DNA from: Candidatus Woesearchaeota archaeon
Lineage (GTDB): Archaea > Nanobdellota > Nanobdellia > Woesearchaeales > JABIAG01
Direction of reading: 5' to 3'
Length of the DNA: 64,000 nt
Assembly (NCBI GenBank): GCA_018653365.1
Contig: JABIAG010000001.1
Span: 452,951-516,950 of the forward strand
The position numbers and the translations under genes were made by a program. Shown piece by piece: positions 48,626-57,431 of the stretch. Under the pieces are notes generated by a model. It did no database searches, was not told the DNA's origin, and saw only the letters and a program-made list of their open reading frames with translations. Within the stretch, counting starts at the first letter, position 1; every line of letters begins with the position of its first letter.

Positions 48626-51385
48626 TCACACACTCAACTCATTTAGTTCTTCGATTATTCCATTCAATCTGTCTCCAAAGACTTGATGTGCTTTTCCAAG
48701 CCCACCCATTTGGGCAAGTGTTCCTAATTCAAAGTCGTCTGTTGTGATTTCAACTGATTCTGAAATGTGTTCTTTGATTTTTTCAAGCCAGTTCAATTGT
48801 TCTTGACTAAATGAAACTCCCATTGCTTTTTGTTTAGAAAGCCAGTTTGAAAACCTTTCATTAACTGTTACAACATATGGTTCTAATGTTTCATCTTTAC
48901 CAAGTTCAAATCTTAATAATGATACGAAATCTACTGGTTTTCCTTTTGCTGAACCGTGGACTTTTCCATCTTCTAATTGTTTGTAAGCACTCCATAGTTT
49001 TGGAGATGTTAAACTATAAGGGGGTGTTCTAATCTTTTCAACCATTTCTTTAAGGTCAGAATACTTCAAATTCTTATTATTGTAGAATGCTTGGATAATG
49101 GTTAGTTCATCTTTGTTTTCTTCAATAAACTTCTCAAACGATTGAATAGTTTGTTTCGCCTTCTCTGTCGATTCTTCTGAGAAACCTGTTTCTAAGACTT
49201 CATCAACTGAAACGTTATCAATTATTACTTCTGTTTCTTTCTTAATCTCTGGAAGTCTTGTTAGTAGTTCTCCGTGATTTAAGAATTCTGTAATTGCAAC
49301 ATTTCTGGATTCTGCACAAACTTCATTTAATTGATCTGTTGTAACGTCATCTCCAAACTTTTCTCTTGCTTTTGTAAGATTATTATCCGGGTTGATTGCT
49401 TCAACAAATAACTTTGCAAAGAATTTCAAGTCTGCTCCGCCTGATAATTTTTCTATCTCTGCTTTTTGTGTGTCATTTAGTTTCTTTTGTAATCGAGATA
49501 ATCTGCTTGCCATTGAAGACAAGTCTTCATCTGTTGGGTCGCCATATCTGATATTTTGTAATAATTTTTCAAATGAAACTCCAAGTTTTTGTTCTAATGG
49601 CTTACTTTCTGATAACTCGTGATCTGCATCTGTGACACCAACTGCATCTACAATTATGAAATGGTCTTTTGCCATTGCATCAGGAGTTACAGCCTTAAAG
49701 TCATCATTGGGTATTACTCGGACTCCTCGTCCTTTCATCTGCTCAAAATAATTGCTGCTGTGAATATCTCTCATAAAGAATACTACTTCCAATGGTTTAA
49801 TGTCCGTTCCTGTTGCAATCATATCAACTGTAACAGCAATTCGTGGGTAGAAACTATTTCTAAATTGTTGAATTAAATTCTTTGGAGTTTCTCCTTCTGT
49901 TTTGTAAGTGATTTTAACAGCAAACTTATTTGATTCTCCAAATTCTTCTCTAACTATTTGAACTATTTCTTCTGCGTGATTATCATCTTTTGCAAAAATA
50001 AGAGTTTTAGGCATTACTGTTCTACCTGGAAATATTTCTGTGAATAATTTGTCCTTGAAAGTTCTAACGATGGTTCTAATTTGATTGGTTGCAACTACTG
50101 ACCTATCTAGTTTTGAACTATCATAGACTTCTGCTTCTTCAAGTGTTTCCCATCGTTTTCTTCTGGTTCTTTTATCTCTTTTTTGAATAACAGTTCCAGC
50201 ATCAATAGTAGAACCATCTTCTGTAATTTTAGTTTTAATTCTATACACACCAAAATCAACATTTACTCCATCTGCAACTGCTGCTTCGTGTCCATACTCC
50301 ATAACCATATTTTGATTAAAGAACCCGATAGTGTGCATTGATGGTGTTGCTGTAAGTCCAAGTAAGAAGGAATCAAAATAATCTAATACTTGTTTCCATT
50401 GGTTATAGATTGAACGATGGCACTCATCAACAATAACTATGTCAAATTCTTCGATAGGAATCTTTTCATTATATTCAACTTTTTTCATTTCGTCAGGACC
50501 TGTTTCAAAACCAGACCTTTCTTCTGCTGATTCGTCAAGTTCTTCTCCTCGAAGCATAGAATAAACTCTTTGTATAGTTGAAATACATACTTTACTTGAA
50601 CTATCAATAAAGTTACTTGTTAATCTTTGAACGCCATATATTTCTGTAAATTTACGACCATCATCTGGTGTTGTGAATTTTTGGAATTCTGTTTCTGTTT
50701 GTTCTCCTAAATTTCCTCTATCTACGAGGAATAATATTCTTTTTGCTTTGGCATTTTTTAGAAGCCTGTAACAAATATTAACTGCTGTGTAAGTTTTACC
50801 GCTTCCAGTTGCCATTTGAAGCAATGATTTTGGTTTCCATAAAGCGAGAGAACTTTCTGTATTGATAATTGCTATTTTTTGGGCAGGCCAAAGAGTATCA
50901 TTATTTAATTCATGAGTTGTTGATAACCGTTTCCTAAAAGTTTCACGACCTTCTTCAAGCCAGTTCTCACAAGTTTCCGGTCTATGAAAACTAAATACTG
51001 CTCTACTTTGAGGTTTTGGATCCCAAAGATTTGTAAAATGAGTTTCCGAACCTGATGTTTCATATACAAAAGGGAGAGGTAATGGGACACTTTTGAATTG
51101 TTCTGGAAACCCTTCAGCATATCTGCTTGACTGGATTTCCTTTCCAGTTAATGTTTCGCCTTCTTTTTTAGCTTCAATAATTCCACAAGCAATGCCATTT
51201 ACAAATAGAACATAATCTGCTTCGCCAACACCTTGTCCCATATGAAAGTATTCTACCGCTATGCCTTTCGCGGCCCTTATGTTGGCATTTTTAAAATCTT
51301 GAATAATCCAACCTGCTTTTTTTAGCATTGGATTAATAACTTTATGGCGCGCTTTATCTTCGGGAGTATGGATATATTCAGTCAT
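48626..51385 (-). CDS. hsdR: type I restriction enzyme HsdR subunit
   Basis: The 919-residue product has an N-terminal PD-(D/E)xK nuclease core (GEADYVLF, then GIIEAKKEG near 75), and SF2 helicase motifs: MATGSGKTYTAVN near 195, DECHRS near 321, TATPS shortly after, and a later RGVRVIP (motif VI region). It translocates and cuts unmodified DNA. The C-terminal 200 residues are helical and bind the methyltransferase core. It is the first gene of the minus-strand operon hsdR-hsdS-hsdM-Trypco2-DUF2779. The 218-bp gap before it, shared with the cytosine methyltransferase gene, is very AT-rich and must hold both promoters. Confidence 0.95.
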   Translation of the reverse strand: MTEYIHTPEDKARHKVINPMLKKAGWIIQDFKNANIRAAKGIAVEYFHMGQGVGEADYVLFVNGIACGIIEAKKEGETLTGKEIQSSRYAEGFPEQFKSVPLPLPFVYETSGSETHFTNLWDPKPQSRAVFSFHRPETCENWLEEGRETFRKRLSTTHELNNDTLWPAQKIAIINTESSLALWKPKSLLQMATGSGKTYTAVNICYRLLKNAKAKRILFLVDRGNLGEQTETEFQKFTTPDDGRKFTEIYGVQRLTSNFIDSSSKVCISTIQRVYSMLRGEELDESAEERSGFETGPDEMKKVEYNEKIPIEEFDIVIVDECHRSIYNQWKQVLDYFDSFLLGLTATPSMHTIGFFNQNMVMEYGHEAAVADGVNVDFGVYRIKTKITEDGSTIDAGTVIQKRDKRTRRKRWETLEEAEVYDSSKLDRSVVATNQIRTIVRTFKDKLFTEIFPGRTVMPKTLIFAKDDNHAEEIVQIVREEFGESNKFAVKITYKTEGETPKNLIQQFRNSFYPRIAVTVDMIATGTDIKPLEVVFFMRDIHSSNYFEQMKGRGVRVIPNDDFKAVTPDAMAKDHFIIVDAVGVTDADHELSESKPLEQKLGVSFEKLLQNIRYGDPTDEDLSSMASRLSRLQKKLNDTQKAEIEKLSGGADLKFFAKLFVEAINPDNNLTKAREKFGDDVTTDQLNEVCAESRNVAITEFLNHGELLTRLPEIKKETEVIIDNVSVDEVLETGFSEESTEKAKQTIQSFEKFIEENKDELTIIQAFYNNKNLKYSDLKEMVEKIRTPPYSLTSPKLWSAYKQLEDGKVHGSAKGKPVDFVSLLRFELGKDETLEPYVVTVNERFSNWLSKQKAMGVSFSQEQLNWLEKIKEHISESVEITTDDFELGTLAQMGGLGKAHQVFGDRLNGIIEELNELSV

Positions 51386-51603
51386 CTTGATTGGCCTTTA
51401 ATTGTTTTTTTCATATAAATTTTAAATTGTTTATAATTTAATATTGTGTGTGTTTTCAAATTTTATTCATAATTAACCATTTTGTGACCTGTGATGAATA
51501 TTAATCCTTGAGATTTATAAATATTTACTGTTTTTAGCGTTTCGTTCTTCTTCCGTAGTTTTTGTTAAACTGCTATAAATAAAACCATAATATTTCTTAA
51601 TTC

Positions 51604-52674
51604 ATGAAAAAATGCAGAGCTTGCGATAAAGAACTTGAAAAAAACGAATTTGATTTTTGTTCTACTTGTTTAAAATTTCATGATAAGAACTACAATAAAC
51701 AAAAGAAAAAAGAGCTTTATAACAAATATGAAGAAATTCATAAACCAAAAGTAATAGATTTATTTGCAGGTTGTGGAGGATTAAGTTACGGATTTCACAG
51801 TGCAGGTTTTAATGTTGTTGGATTCATAGAAAAATGCAAGACAGCAATTGACACTTTTAAAAAGAACTTTCCTAATGCCATTCATATAGGAACAGATATT
51901 AAACAAGTAAAAAACTCAGAACTTCTAAAATACAAAAACAAAATTGACATAATTACTGGAGGACCGCCATGTCAAGGGTTTAGTTTTTGCGGAAAAAGAA
52001 ATCCAAAAGATAAAAGAAATCAGTTATACAAAGAATTCATAAGAATAATTTCTATAATCAACCCCAAAATTGTTGTTATTGAAAACGTTCCAGGAATAAA
52101 GAGTATGAAAGACCTGGATAAAAGAAGCATTCTCGATAAAATACTTAAAGAATTAATAAGTTTAGACTATTCTGTAAGCCATAAACTTCTTGTTGCTTCA
52201 GATTTTCAAGTTCCACAAAACCGAAAAAGGTTAATCATAATAGCAAAGAAAAATGAATTCTTCCCAGAACCTTCAAAAAATAAGGTAACTGTTATTGAAG
52301 CAATAAAAGATCTGCCAAAAGAAGGATCTGATTTAAATGGACATGTTTTATTTCAAACAACACAAAAAGTAATCGAAAAGATAAAAAACACCAAACAAGG
52401 TGGCAAACTTTCTGACAAATACAACTTTTGCAGACAAAGATTATATGCTAACAAACCTTCAAAAACAATAACAACAGAACCCATATTCATTCATCCAGTA
52501 CATGACAGATTCTTAACACCAAGAGAACTAGCAAGACTCCAAAGCTTTCCAGATTCTTTTGTATTTATGGGAACTAAAACTTCGATACTTAAACAAATTG
52601 GAAATGCGGTTCCACCAAAACTTGCTTTTGCAATTGCTCAAAAGATAAGAGAGGTTCTAGAAAATGATAACTAA
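51604..52674 (+). CDS. dcm: DNA (cytosine-5) methyltransferase with an N-terminal zinc finger
   Basis: The 356-residue product is a C5-cytosine methylase. Motif I is DLFAGCGGLSYGFHSAGF, motif IV GGPPCQGFS with catalytic Cys near 122, motif VI VIENVPG, and the C-terminal motifs RELARLQSFP and QIGNAVPP are present. The first 30 residues add a zinc-finger-like CRACDKELEKNEFDFCSTC, not usual for this family. It heads an operon of overlapping genes that continues to VirB2- and VirB6-like proteins. It may protect the element from restriction or mark its DNA. Confidence 0.93.
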   Translation: MKKCRACDKELEKNEFDFCSTCLKFHDKNYNKQKKKELYNKYEEIHKPKVIDLFAGCGGLSYGFHSAGFNVVGFIEKCKTAIDTFKKNFPNAIHIGTDIKQVKNSELLKYKNKIDIITGGPPCQGFSFCGKRNPKDKRNQLYKEFIRIISIINPKIVVIENVPGIKSMKDLDKRSILDKILKELISLDYSVSHKLLVASDFQVPQNRKRLIIIAKKNEFFPEPSKNKVTVIEAIKDLPKEGSDLNGHVLFQTTQKVIEKIKNTKQGGKLSDKYNFCRQRLYANKPSKTITTEPIFIHPVHDRFLTPRELARLQSFPDSFVFMGTKTSILKQIGNAVPPKLAFAIAQKIREVLENDN

Positions 52675-52966
52675 AGAAACCTTTGTTGTTTTCGTATTCT
52701 TTGTAATAATCTTTCCCTTAAGTGCGGCGCTATGGTACAAATCTGGAGTGAATTTTGCAGAATTGTTAATCGTGTATGCAATTAATACTGCCATAATTCT
52801 TCTCTACATTAGCGTCGCACTTATCACCCATAAATTACGATTAAAAAAACAAAAACCATTGATTGAACCAGAATATGATGAGTTTGAGGACGAATTAGAA
52901 TGTGAAGATAAAGAATTTGAGGGTTTTCGCAATCTTTTCTGTAATGCAGAAGGAGGAAAAAAATGA
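52664..52966 (+). CDS. small two-helix membrane protein
   Basis: The 100-residue product has two membrane helices (TFVVFVFFVIIFPLSAALW and LLIVYAINTAIILLYISVAL) and an acidic cytoplasmic tail (EPEYDEFEDELECEDKEFEG). It overlaps the methyltransferase gene by 11 nt and the next gene by 4 nt. The arrangement recalls small inner-membrane parts of type IV secretion systems, but no specific family is recognised. Confidence 0.6.
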   Translation: MITKETFVVFVFFVIIFPLSAALWYKSGVNFAELLIVYAINTAIILLYISVALITHKLRLKKQKPLIEPEYDEFEDELECEDKEFEGFRNLFCNAEGGKK

Positions 52967-53412
52967 ATGAACAAAAACCTGAAGAAAGTTTGAGTTTTAG
53001 TAGAACGTTTCAACCAGAAGATCTTGATGTAATGGTTGATAGAACTTTAGCATTATTTGACACTGGCGATTTACAAGAAAGTAATGAGTTAGCAGTTTAC
53101 AATATGCATAACCTTTTGCAAAATGTAGCAGAATACGCAAAAAGTGTTAGTAGAAAACTATCTGGAAGAGAAATAACCTTAATGCAAAACTCAGCAGGAG
53201 TAATGGTAACATTAGCTGAAAAAGCAAGAGAAGTACAAACACCACAAGACTATTTGAGAGGAGTGGCCGAACTAATGGATGAAAGCGTTGTAGGAACAAA
53301 TCATGCAAGAAACAGTATAAACTTACAACAAGGAAGCCTGGGAGAATATCGGTTTTCTACAGATGTGAGAGAACAAGTTGAAGGAATGAAAGCCCAAGGT
53401 GTGTTAGAATGA
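52963..53412 (+). CDS. hypothetical protein of the VirB-like operon
   Basis: The 149-residue soluble, largely helical protein has no recognised domain. It overlaps both neighbours by ATGA, so it is made together with the membrane proteins around it and may be a cytoplasmic part of the apparatus. Confidence 0.55.
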   Translation: MNEQKPEESLSFSRTFQPEDLDVMVDRTLALFDTGDLQESNELAVYNMHNLLQNVAEYAKSVSRKLSGREITLMQNSAGVMVTLAEKAREVQTPQDYLRGVAELMDESVVGTNHARNSINLQQGSLGEYRFSTDVREQVEGMKAQGVLE

Positions 53413-54428
53413 AAGACGCAAGACAAGAAGCAGATGAGCTTCTTGAACAATTTTCCCATAGGTTAAAGCAATATACTGCTAAAGACAACATTACCGTAGA
53501 TGATTGTGATGATTTTATGGCTGATGTTGGCAAGTTTGGTATTGCTATAACCTCATTGTTAAAAGATTTAGGGTTTAGTAATGGACAAATAAATGATTTT
53601 AAATCAGAACATTTAGATGATTTGCTAAGGTCTAGTGATGTAAGTTATGACCAAGTTGTAAATGATCCAAGATTTAGAAACCTTTTTTTTGGTGAAAAAA
53701 TAAGACCTGGAAGTCATAAATTACTTACAACACTAACAAGTTTAGTTTTAGGTAGTTCATTATTAACAAATGTCCTACTTTACAATAGACTACCTCAAGA
53801 AACAATAGGAAAAACACGCACTGAATATAAAACAGTTTATCTAAACCCCTTTCAATCACGACTTTTTGACACAGTTTATCGACTCAGCAGTAAACAAATA
53901 AGAAGACGACCTTTTGTTTCTCGTGGAGATTGGAATCAACAAGTAAAAAGTTATGCAAATTTTCTCTTTGATAAACCACAAGAAAAAGACCTTGAAATTG
54001 TAGATAAAATACTGCGTAATTATGTAAAAAACAGGTTAAAAGGCGAAGAATCAGAACAAAGCTTAGATGAAGTTATTGATTCATATGGTGGAGAAACACT
54101 TACTGCCAACTATGTTTTTGATCAAAGATCTGATTGGACAACTTACATGAAACATATGGAAGTTCAAAGATTAAAAGAAAAATTAGAAGATTACCTTGAT
54201 ACGGAAGGAGAATTGAAACTTAGAGGACATTGGCGAACAGCGGTCTGGAAGTTTTCAGAAAAGTTTTATGACGATTATTACCTTGATGCCAATAAACGGT
54301 TAGAAGTAACCGACCTTCTTTTACGTGAATTACATGGAAGCTACCAACATGAAAAAATAACTATGGTCCCAGCAACCATTTGGTTAGGTCAAGGATTCGT
54401 AATCAAATATTCTGGAGGTAAACAATGA
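53409..54428 (+). CDS. hypothetical protein with one short hydrophobic segment
   Basis: The 339-residue protein is charged and helical with a single short hydrophobic stretch near residue 118 (LTTLTSLVLGSSLLTNVLLY), which may cross the membrane. No enzyme motif is seen. Overlaps of 4 nt on each side place it in the operon between the methyltransferase and the VirB2/VirB6-like genes. A structural part of a transfer channel is a reasonable inference from context only. Confidence 0.55.
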   Translation: MKDARQEADELLEQFSHRLKQYTAKDNITVDDCDDFMADVGKFGIAITSLLKDLGFSNGQINDFKSEHLDDLLRSSDVSYDQVVNDPRFRNLFFGEKIRPGSHKLLTTLTSLVLGSSLLTNVLLYNRLPQETIGKTRTEYKTVYLNPFQSRLFDTVYRLSSKQIRRRPFVSRGDWNQQVKSYANFLFDKPQEKDLEIVDKILRNYVKNRLKGEESEQSLDEVIDSYGGETLTANYVFDQRSDWTTYMKHMEVQRLKEKLEDYLDTEGELKLRGHWRTAVWKFSEKFYDDYYLDANKRLEVTDLLLRELHGSYQHEKITMVPATIWLGQGFVIKYSGGKQ

Positions 54429-54745
54429 AAATAGCCTTGCTCTTTTTGTTTTTGTTATTAATGCCAGTTGTATTAGCAGAAATCGATTTTGACCAAGAAT
54501 TAACAGATGAGGAAGAAGAACAATTTGACGCAATACTTGCCCCAGTAATGAAAATCTACAGTTTCATAAGGTACGCAGCAACAGTTATTGGAGTTTTAAT
54601 GCTGGTGTTTGCAGGAATAACCTTTGTAACTGCAGGTGGAGAAATGGCCAAAAAAGAAAAAGCTAAGAACATAGCAACAGGAGTAATAATTGGCCTTATT
54701 GTAATCTGGGTAGCACCATTAATCGTCAAATATGTTTTTGGCTAA
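54425..54745 (+). CDS. VirB2/TrbC-like pilin or channel protein
   Basis: The 106-residue product has a cleavable signal peptide (ALLFLFLLLMPVVLAE), an acidic linker, and two membrane helices separated by a short basic loop: GVLMLVFAGITFVTAGGEMAKKEKAKNIATG and VIIGLIVIWVAPLIVKYVF. The FxTAGG...KxExAKN loop is typical of VirB2/TrbC-type proteins. These form the conjugative pilus or line the transfer channel. It overlaps the upstream gene by ATGA and lies 2 nt before the VirB6/TrbL-like gene. Confidence 0.75.
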   Translation: MKIALLFLFLLLMPVVLAEIDFDQELTDEEEEQFDAILAPVMKIYSFIRYAATVIGVLMLVFAGITFVTAGGEMAKKEKAKNIATGVIIGLIVIWVAPLIVKYVFG

Positions 54746-54747
54746 AC

Positions 54748-56793
54748 ATGAAAAAAGCACTATTTGTTTTACTTTTAATAATAATCCCTTTAGCTAACGC
54801 TTTTGAATGTGAAACAACAACAGATAAAAATTATTGTGAAATTATACAAAGTTCTTCTTTAAGCGAAGTTGATAAAGACTCTTTTTATTCTGCTTTGCTT
54901 TATACCAATCATTCAGAACCAGATCATCGTTTTATAGAAGATTATAACCTTAATGTTATAGTTAATGATTCTCCTTTCGATGCTGAAGTTAAAAGCTCCA
55001 AATATATAAAGAATGCTTGGGTTTCTATATTTAGTGTTTTTCCTTCTGTTTATGAAAACACAACATTATATGTTCCAAACAAAATTAACGTATTAAGTAG
55101 TTATGATTATGAAATTGATTTACCAAATGATTATAGTGGTTCTTACCCTGATACAAGTAATGGAGATTGTGCAAGAACATATGACCTTGTAAAGAACGAA
55201 TACAGGTTTAAACAATCATTTAATGACGAACTTAAAAGTTCAAACAAACTAATAGAAGTTGACGTTAATATAGACGGCCAATTAAAAGCAGAGCTATCAA
55301 TAGAAACAGAAGTAAAGATAAGTCAGTATCACTGGAAAAGATACTGTTGTGTAAGAGGAAAAGACGGTTGTAAAGAATACTGCCACAAATGCGACCAGTA
55401 CAAAACAAGTTATGAAACAGATAATGTTGAAGTAGAAGAAACAAAAGATATAACTTTATACATCAAAGATCCAAGTATAAAAATAAACTTTCTTGATTCT
55501 TATTACAATACAACAAAAGGTAATTTTACAGCTTCAGATTATACAAGCTTTATTATTAACTTTCCAAAATCATATGTTAAAAACAATTTGTACCGTTACG
55601 AAGTCATTTTTGAAAAAAAGCCACTATACTTTGCATATTTAAAAGCAAAAGAAATTAACCAAACAACACATAAAAACCTTTATCTCTCAGATAACACATT
55701 CTTTGTAAATAACGCAAGTTATTGTAATTATGTTATACAAGATTATTTTTCTAAAACTGAAGGTTTTGTTAATGTAGAAGTTGAAAGACAAGAATTAAAA
55801 AAATTAGAAACCGAAGAAAGAAACTTCAAGATTGCATTGCTCTTTAAGATTTTAATTCTTATTGGTATTTGTTACGTTGTTTATGTTATACTTCGTTCCA
55901 AATTCAAAAAAGTTGGAATATTTGTTTTATTAATTCTAATTTGTTTGCCAACAGTATTAGCAGAAGAAGAATGCGGATTAACAAACCTAGCATCATGCAT
56001 CCCAGAAAAAATGTATGAATACTTCATTCACATACTCAATTTGCCATTAGCACCCCTTCTAGGGACCGTTTCTTCATTACTTACAGCAAACCCCTCAACA
56101 AACATCTTTTATCATCTGTGGGCAATTATGAGATATATTATAAGCTTCTTTTACGTATTCATCTTTATTTATGCAGGATACATTTTCTTAACTTCAAACG
56201 CAAACCCCATAAAAAGAGCACAAGCAAAAGAACTATTAAAAAACACATTCATAATGATTGTACTGATCCAAGGATCTTTTTACTTATATGATTTAATATT
56301 ATATTTAAGTAGTGTTATGAACAGTACAATAATCGGGATGATAGATCCTCACTTTTTCATGCTTACAGCGGATAATCTATTAAATATTGGTTTGGAACTT
56401 GTATTCTCGGGAACTTATCTAATTGTGTTACTTTTCACAGTCATCTTATTGACCCTTCGCTTCATGCTAGTAAGCTTTGGAGTAGTACTCTTGCCCTTAA
56501 GCATATTTTGTTACTTCCTACCACCACTAAAACAATATGGAAAGTTTTTGCTGCACTTATTGGGTAGCTTCATATTCGTAACATTCTTAGACCTCTTGAT
56601 AATTTTAGGATGCTCAATGCTAATCAATGTTCCACTATTTGAAAACTTCAAAATAGTAGTAATGATAGTATGCTTCATCCTCGTTGATTACACATTAATA
56701 TTACTAATAAAATTTGCAATGAACGGAGCAAGTAACAACCCCATTAAAGAAGACCTTGGTCAGGCTATGAAATACGTGGCGTTGTTGGTTTGA
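54748..56793 (+). CDS. VirB6/TrbL-like membrane protein with an internal signal-peptide-like segment
   Basis: The 681-residue protein has an N-terminal signal peptide, an extracellular domain of about 340 residues with a cysteine cluster (YCCVRGKDGCKEYCHKCDQ near 200), and a membrane helix near 370. A second signal-like segment (GIFVLLILICLPTVLAEE) lies near 388-405. The last 270 residues then have about six helices, as in VirB6/TrbL channel proteins. It looks like two proteins fused end to end, and signal peptidase could separate them. It follows the VirB2-like gene, as in type IV secretion operons. Confidence 0.7.
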   Translation: MKKALFVLLLIIIPLANAFECETTTDKNYCEIIQSSSLSEVDKDSFYSALLYTNHSEPDHRFIEDYNLNVIVNDSPFDAEVKSSKYIKNAWVSIFSVFPSVYENTTLYVPNKINVLSSYDYEIDLPNDYSGSYPDTSNGDCARTYDLVKNEYRFKQSFNDELKSSNKLIEVDVNIDGQLKAELSIETEVKISQYHWKRYCCVRGKDGCKEYCHKCDQYKTSYETDNVEVEETKDITLYIKDPSIKINFLDSYYNTTKGNFTASDYTSFIINFPKSYVKNNLYRYEVIFEKKPLYFAYLKAKEINQTTHKNLYLSDNTFFVNNASYCNYVIQDYFSKTEGFVNVEVERQELKKLETEERNFKIALLFKILILIGICYVVYVILRSKFKKVGIFVLLILICLPTVLAEEECGLTNLASCIPEKMYEYFIHILNLPLAPLLGTVSSLLTANPSTNIFYHLWAIMRYIISFFYVFIFIYAGYIFLTSNANPIKRAQAKELLKNTFIMIVLIQGSFYLYDLILYLSSVMNSTIIGMIDPHFFMLTADNLLNIGLELVFSGTYLIVLLFTVILLTLRFMLVSFGVVLLPLSIFCYFLPPLKQYGKFLLHLLGSFIFVTFLDLLIILGCSMLINVPLFENFKIVVMIVCFILVDYTLILLIKFAMNGASNNPIKEDLGQAMKYVALLV

Positions 56794-56847
56794 TTATATT
56801 TGTTAGTTCTTGAATAAACATTAGTGTTATTTTAATTAAACATAAAG

Positions 56848-56854
56848 TTTATAA
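56848..56854 (+). promoter_or_regulatory. TATA box for the gene at 56877
   Basis: TTTATAA lies 23-29 nt before the ATG at 56877. An ATG 18 nt earlier would be only about 5-11 nt from the box. Confidence 0.45.
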
Positions 56855-56876
56855 GGCTATGTTGGATTCTGTTATT

Positions 56877-57275
56877 ATGTTAAATTTCATAAATGAACTG
56901 ATTATTAATAATGTAGATACTTTTGCAGTTATGTGCACAACATTATTTCTTATTATAATCGGAACGCCTCTGATTTCTTTCAAAGGGGGCATTCCCCGGA
57001 TTGCTGGAGTTATAATTAGAAAAGGAAAATCAATCGCAGTAGCAGTCCTGTTAGCAATCATTATTTTTTTTGTAATTGCTCCTCTTTTAAATCTATTATT
57101 TAGATCTCTGATAAAGGCTTTTGTTGATTTTACAATACCTGTATTGATTGTTTTTGCAGGTCTAACTTTATGGGAGTGGGATAAAAAGATGCGATGGGAT
57201 TATAAATGGTATTGGATCCCAGTTCTATTGGTAGGTATTTTGTTTGTTATCCTTGAGATATTTTTAATAAATTAA
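56877..57275 (+). CDS. four-helix membrane protein
   Basis: The 132-residue product has about four membrane helices with a basic loop (GGIPRIAGVIIRKGKS) and a C-terminal WEWDKKMRWDYKWYW region rich in tryptophan. No family is recognised. It has its own TATA box and lies after the VirB6-like gene, so it is in the element but possibly separate from that operon. Confidence 0.55.
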   Translation: MLNFINELIINNVDTFAVMCTTLFLIIIGTPLISFKGGIPRIAGVIIRKGKSIAVAVLLAIIIFFVIAPLLNLLFRSLIKAFVDFTIPVLIVFAGLTLWEWDKKMRWDYKWYWIPVLLVGILFVILEIFLIN

Positions 57276-57396
57276 TAATACCCAAAGTTTGTTAATTAAA
57301 TAATACGTAATACTGAAAAGAATAATGTATTTAGATATGAAAAGGCGAAGCCTCTTTTAGTTAATACATTAAGGGGAGTTCCTTTTATAAAATAGA

Positions 57397-57406
57397 AATA
57401 TTTATA
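57397..57406 (+). promoter_or_regulatory. TATA box of the DUF4365 gene
   Basis: AATATTTATA lies 26-35 nt before the GTG at 57432. The TTG at 57414 would be too close. Confidence 0.45.
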
Positions 57407-57431
57407 GTCCACATTGAATATCTTGATTATT

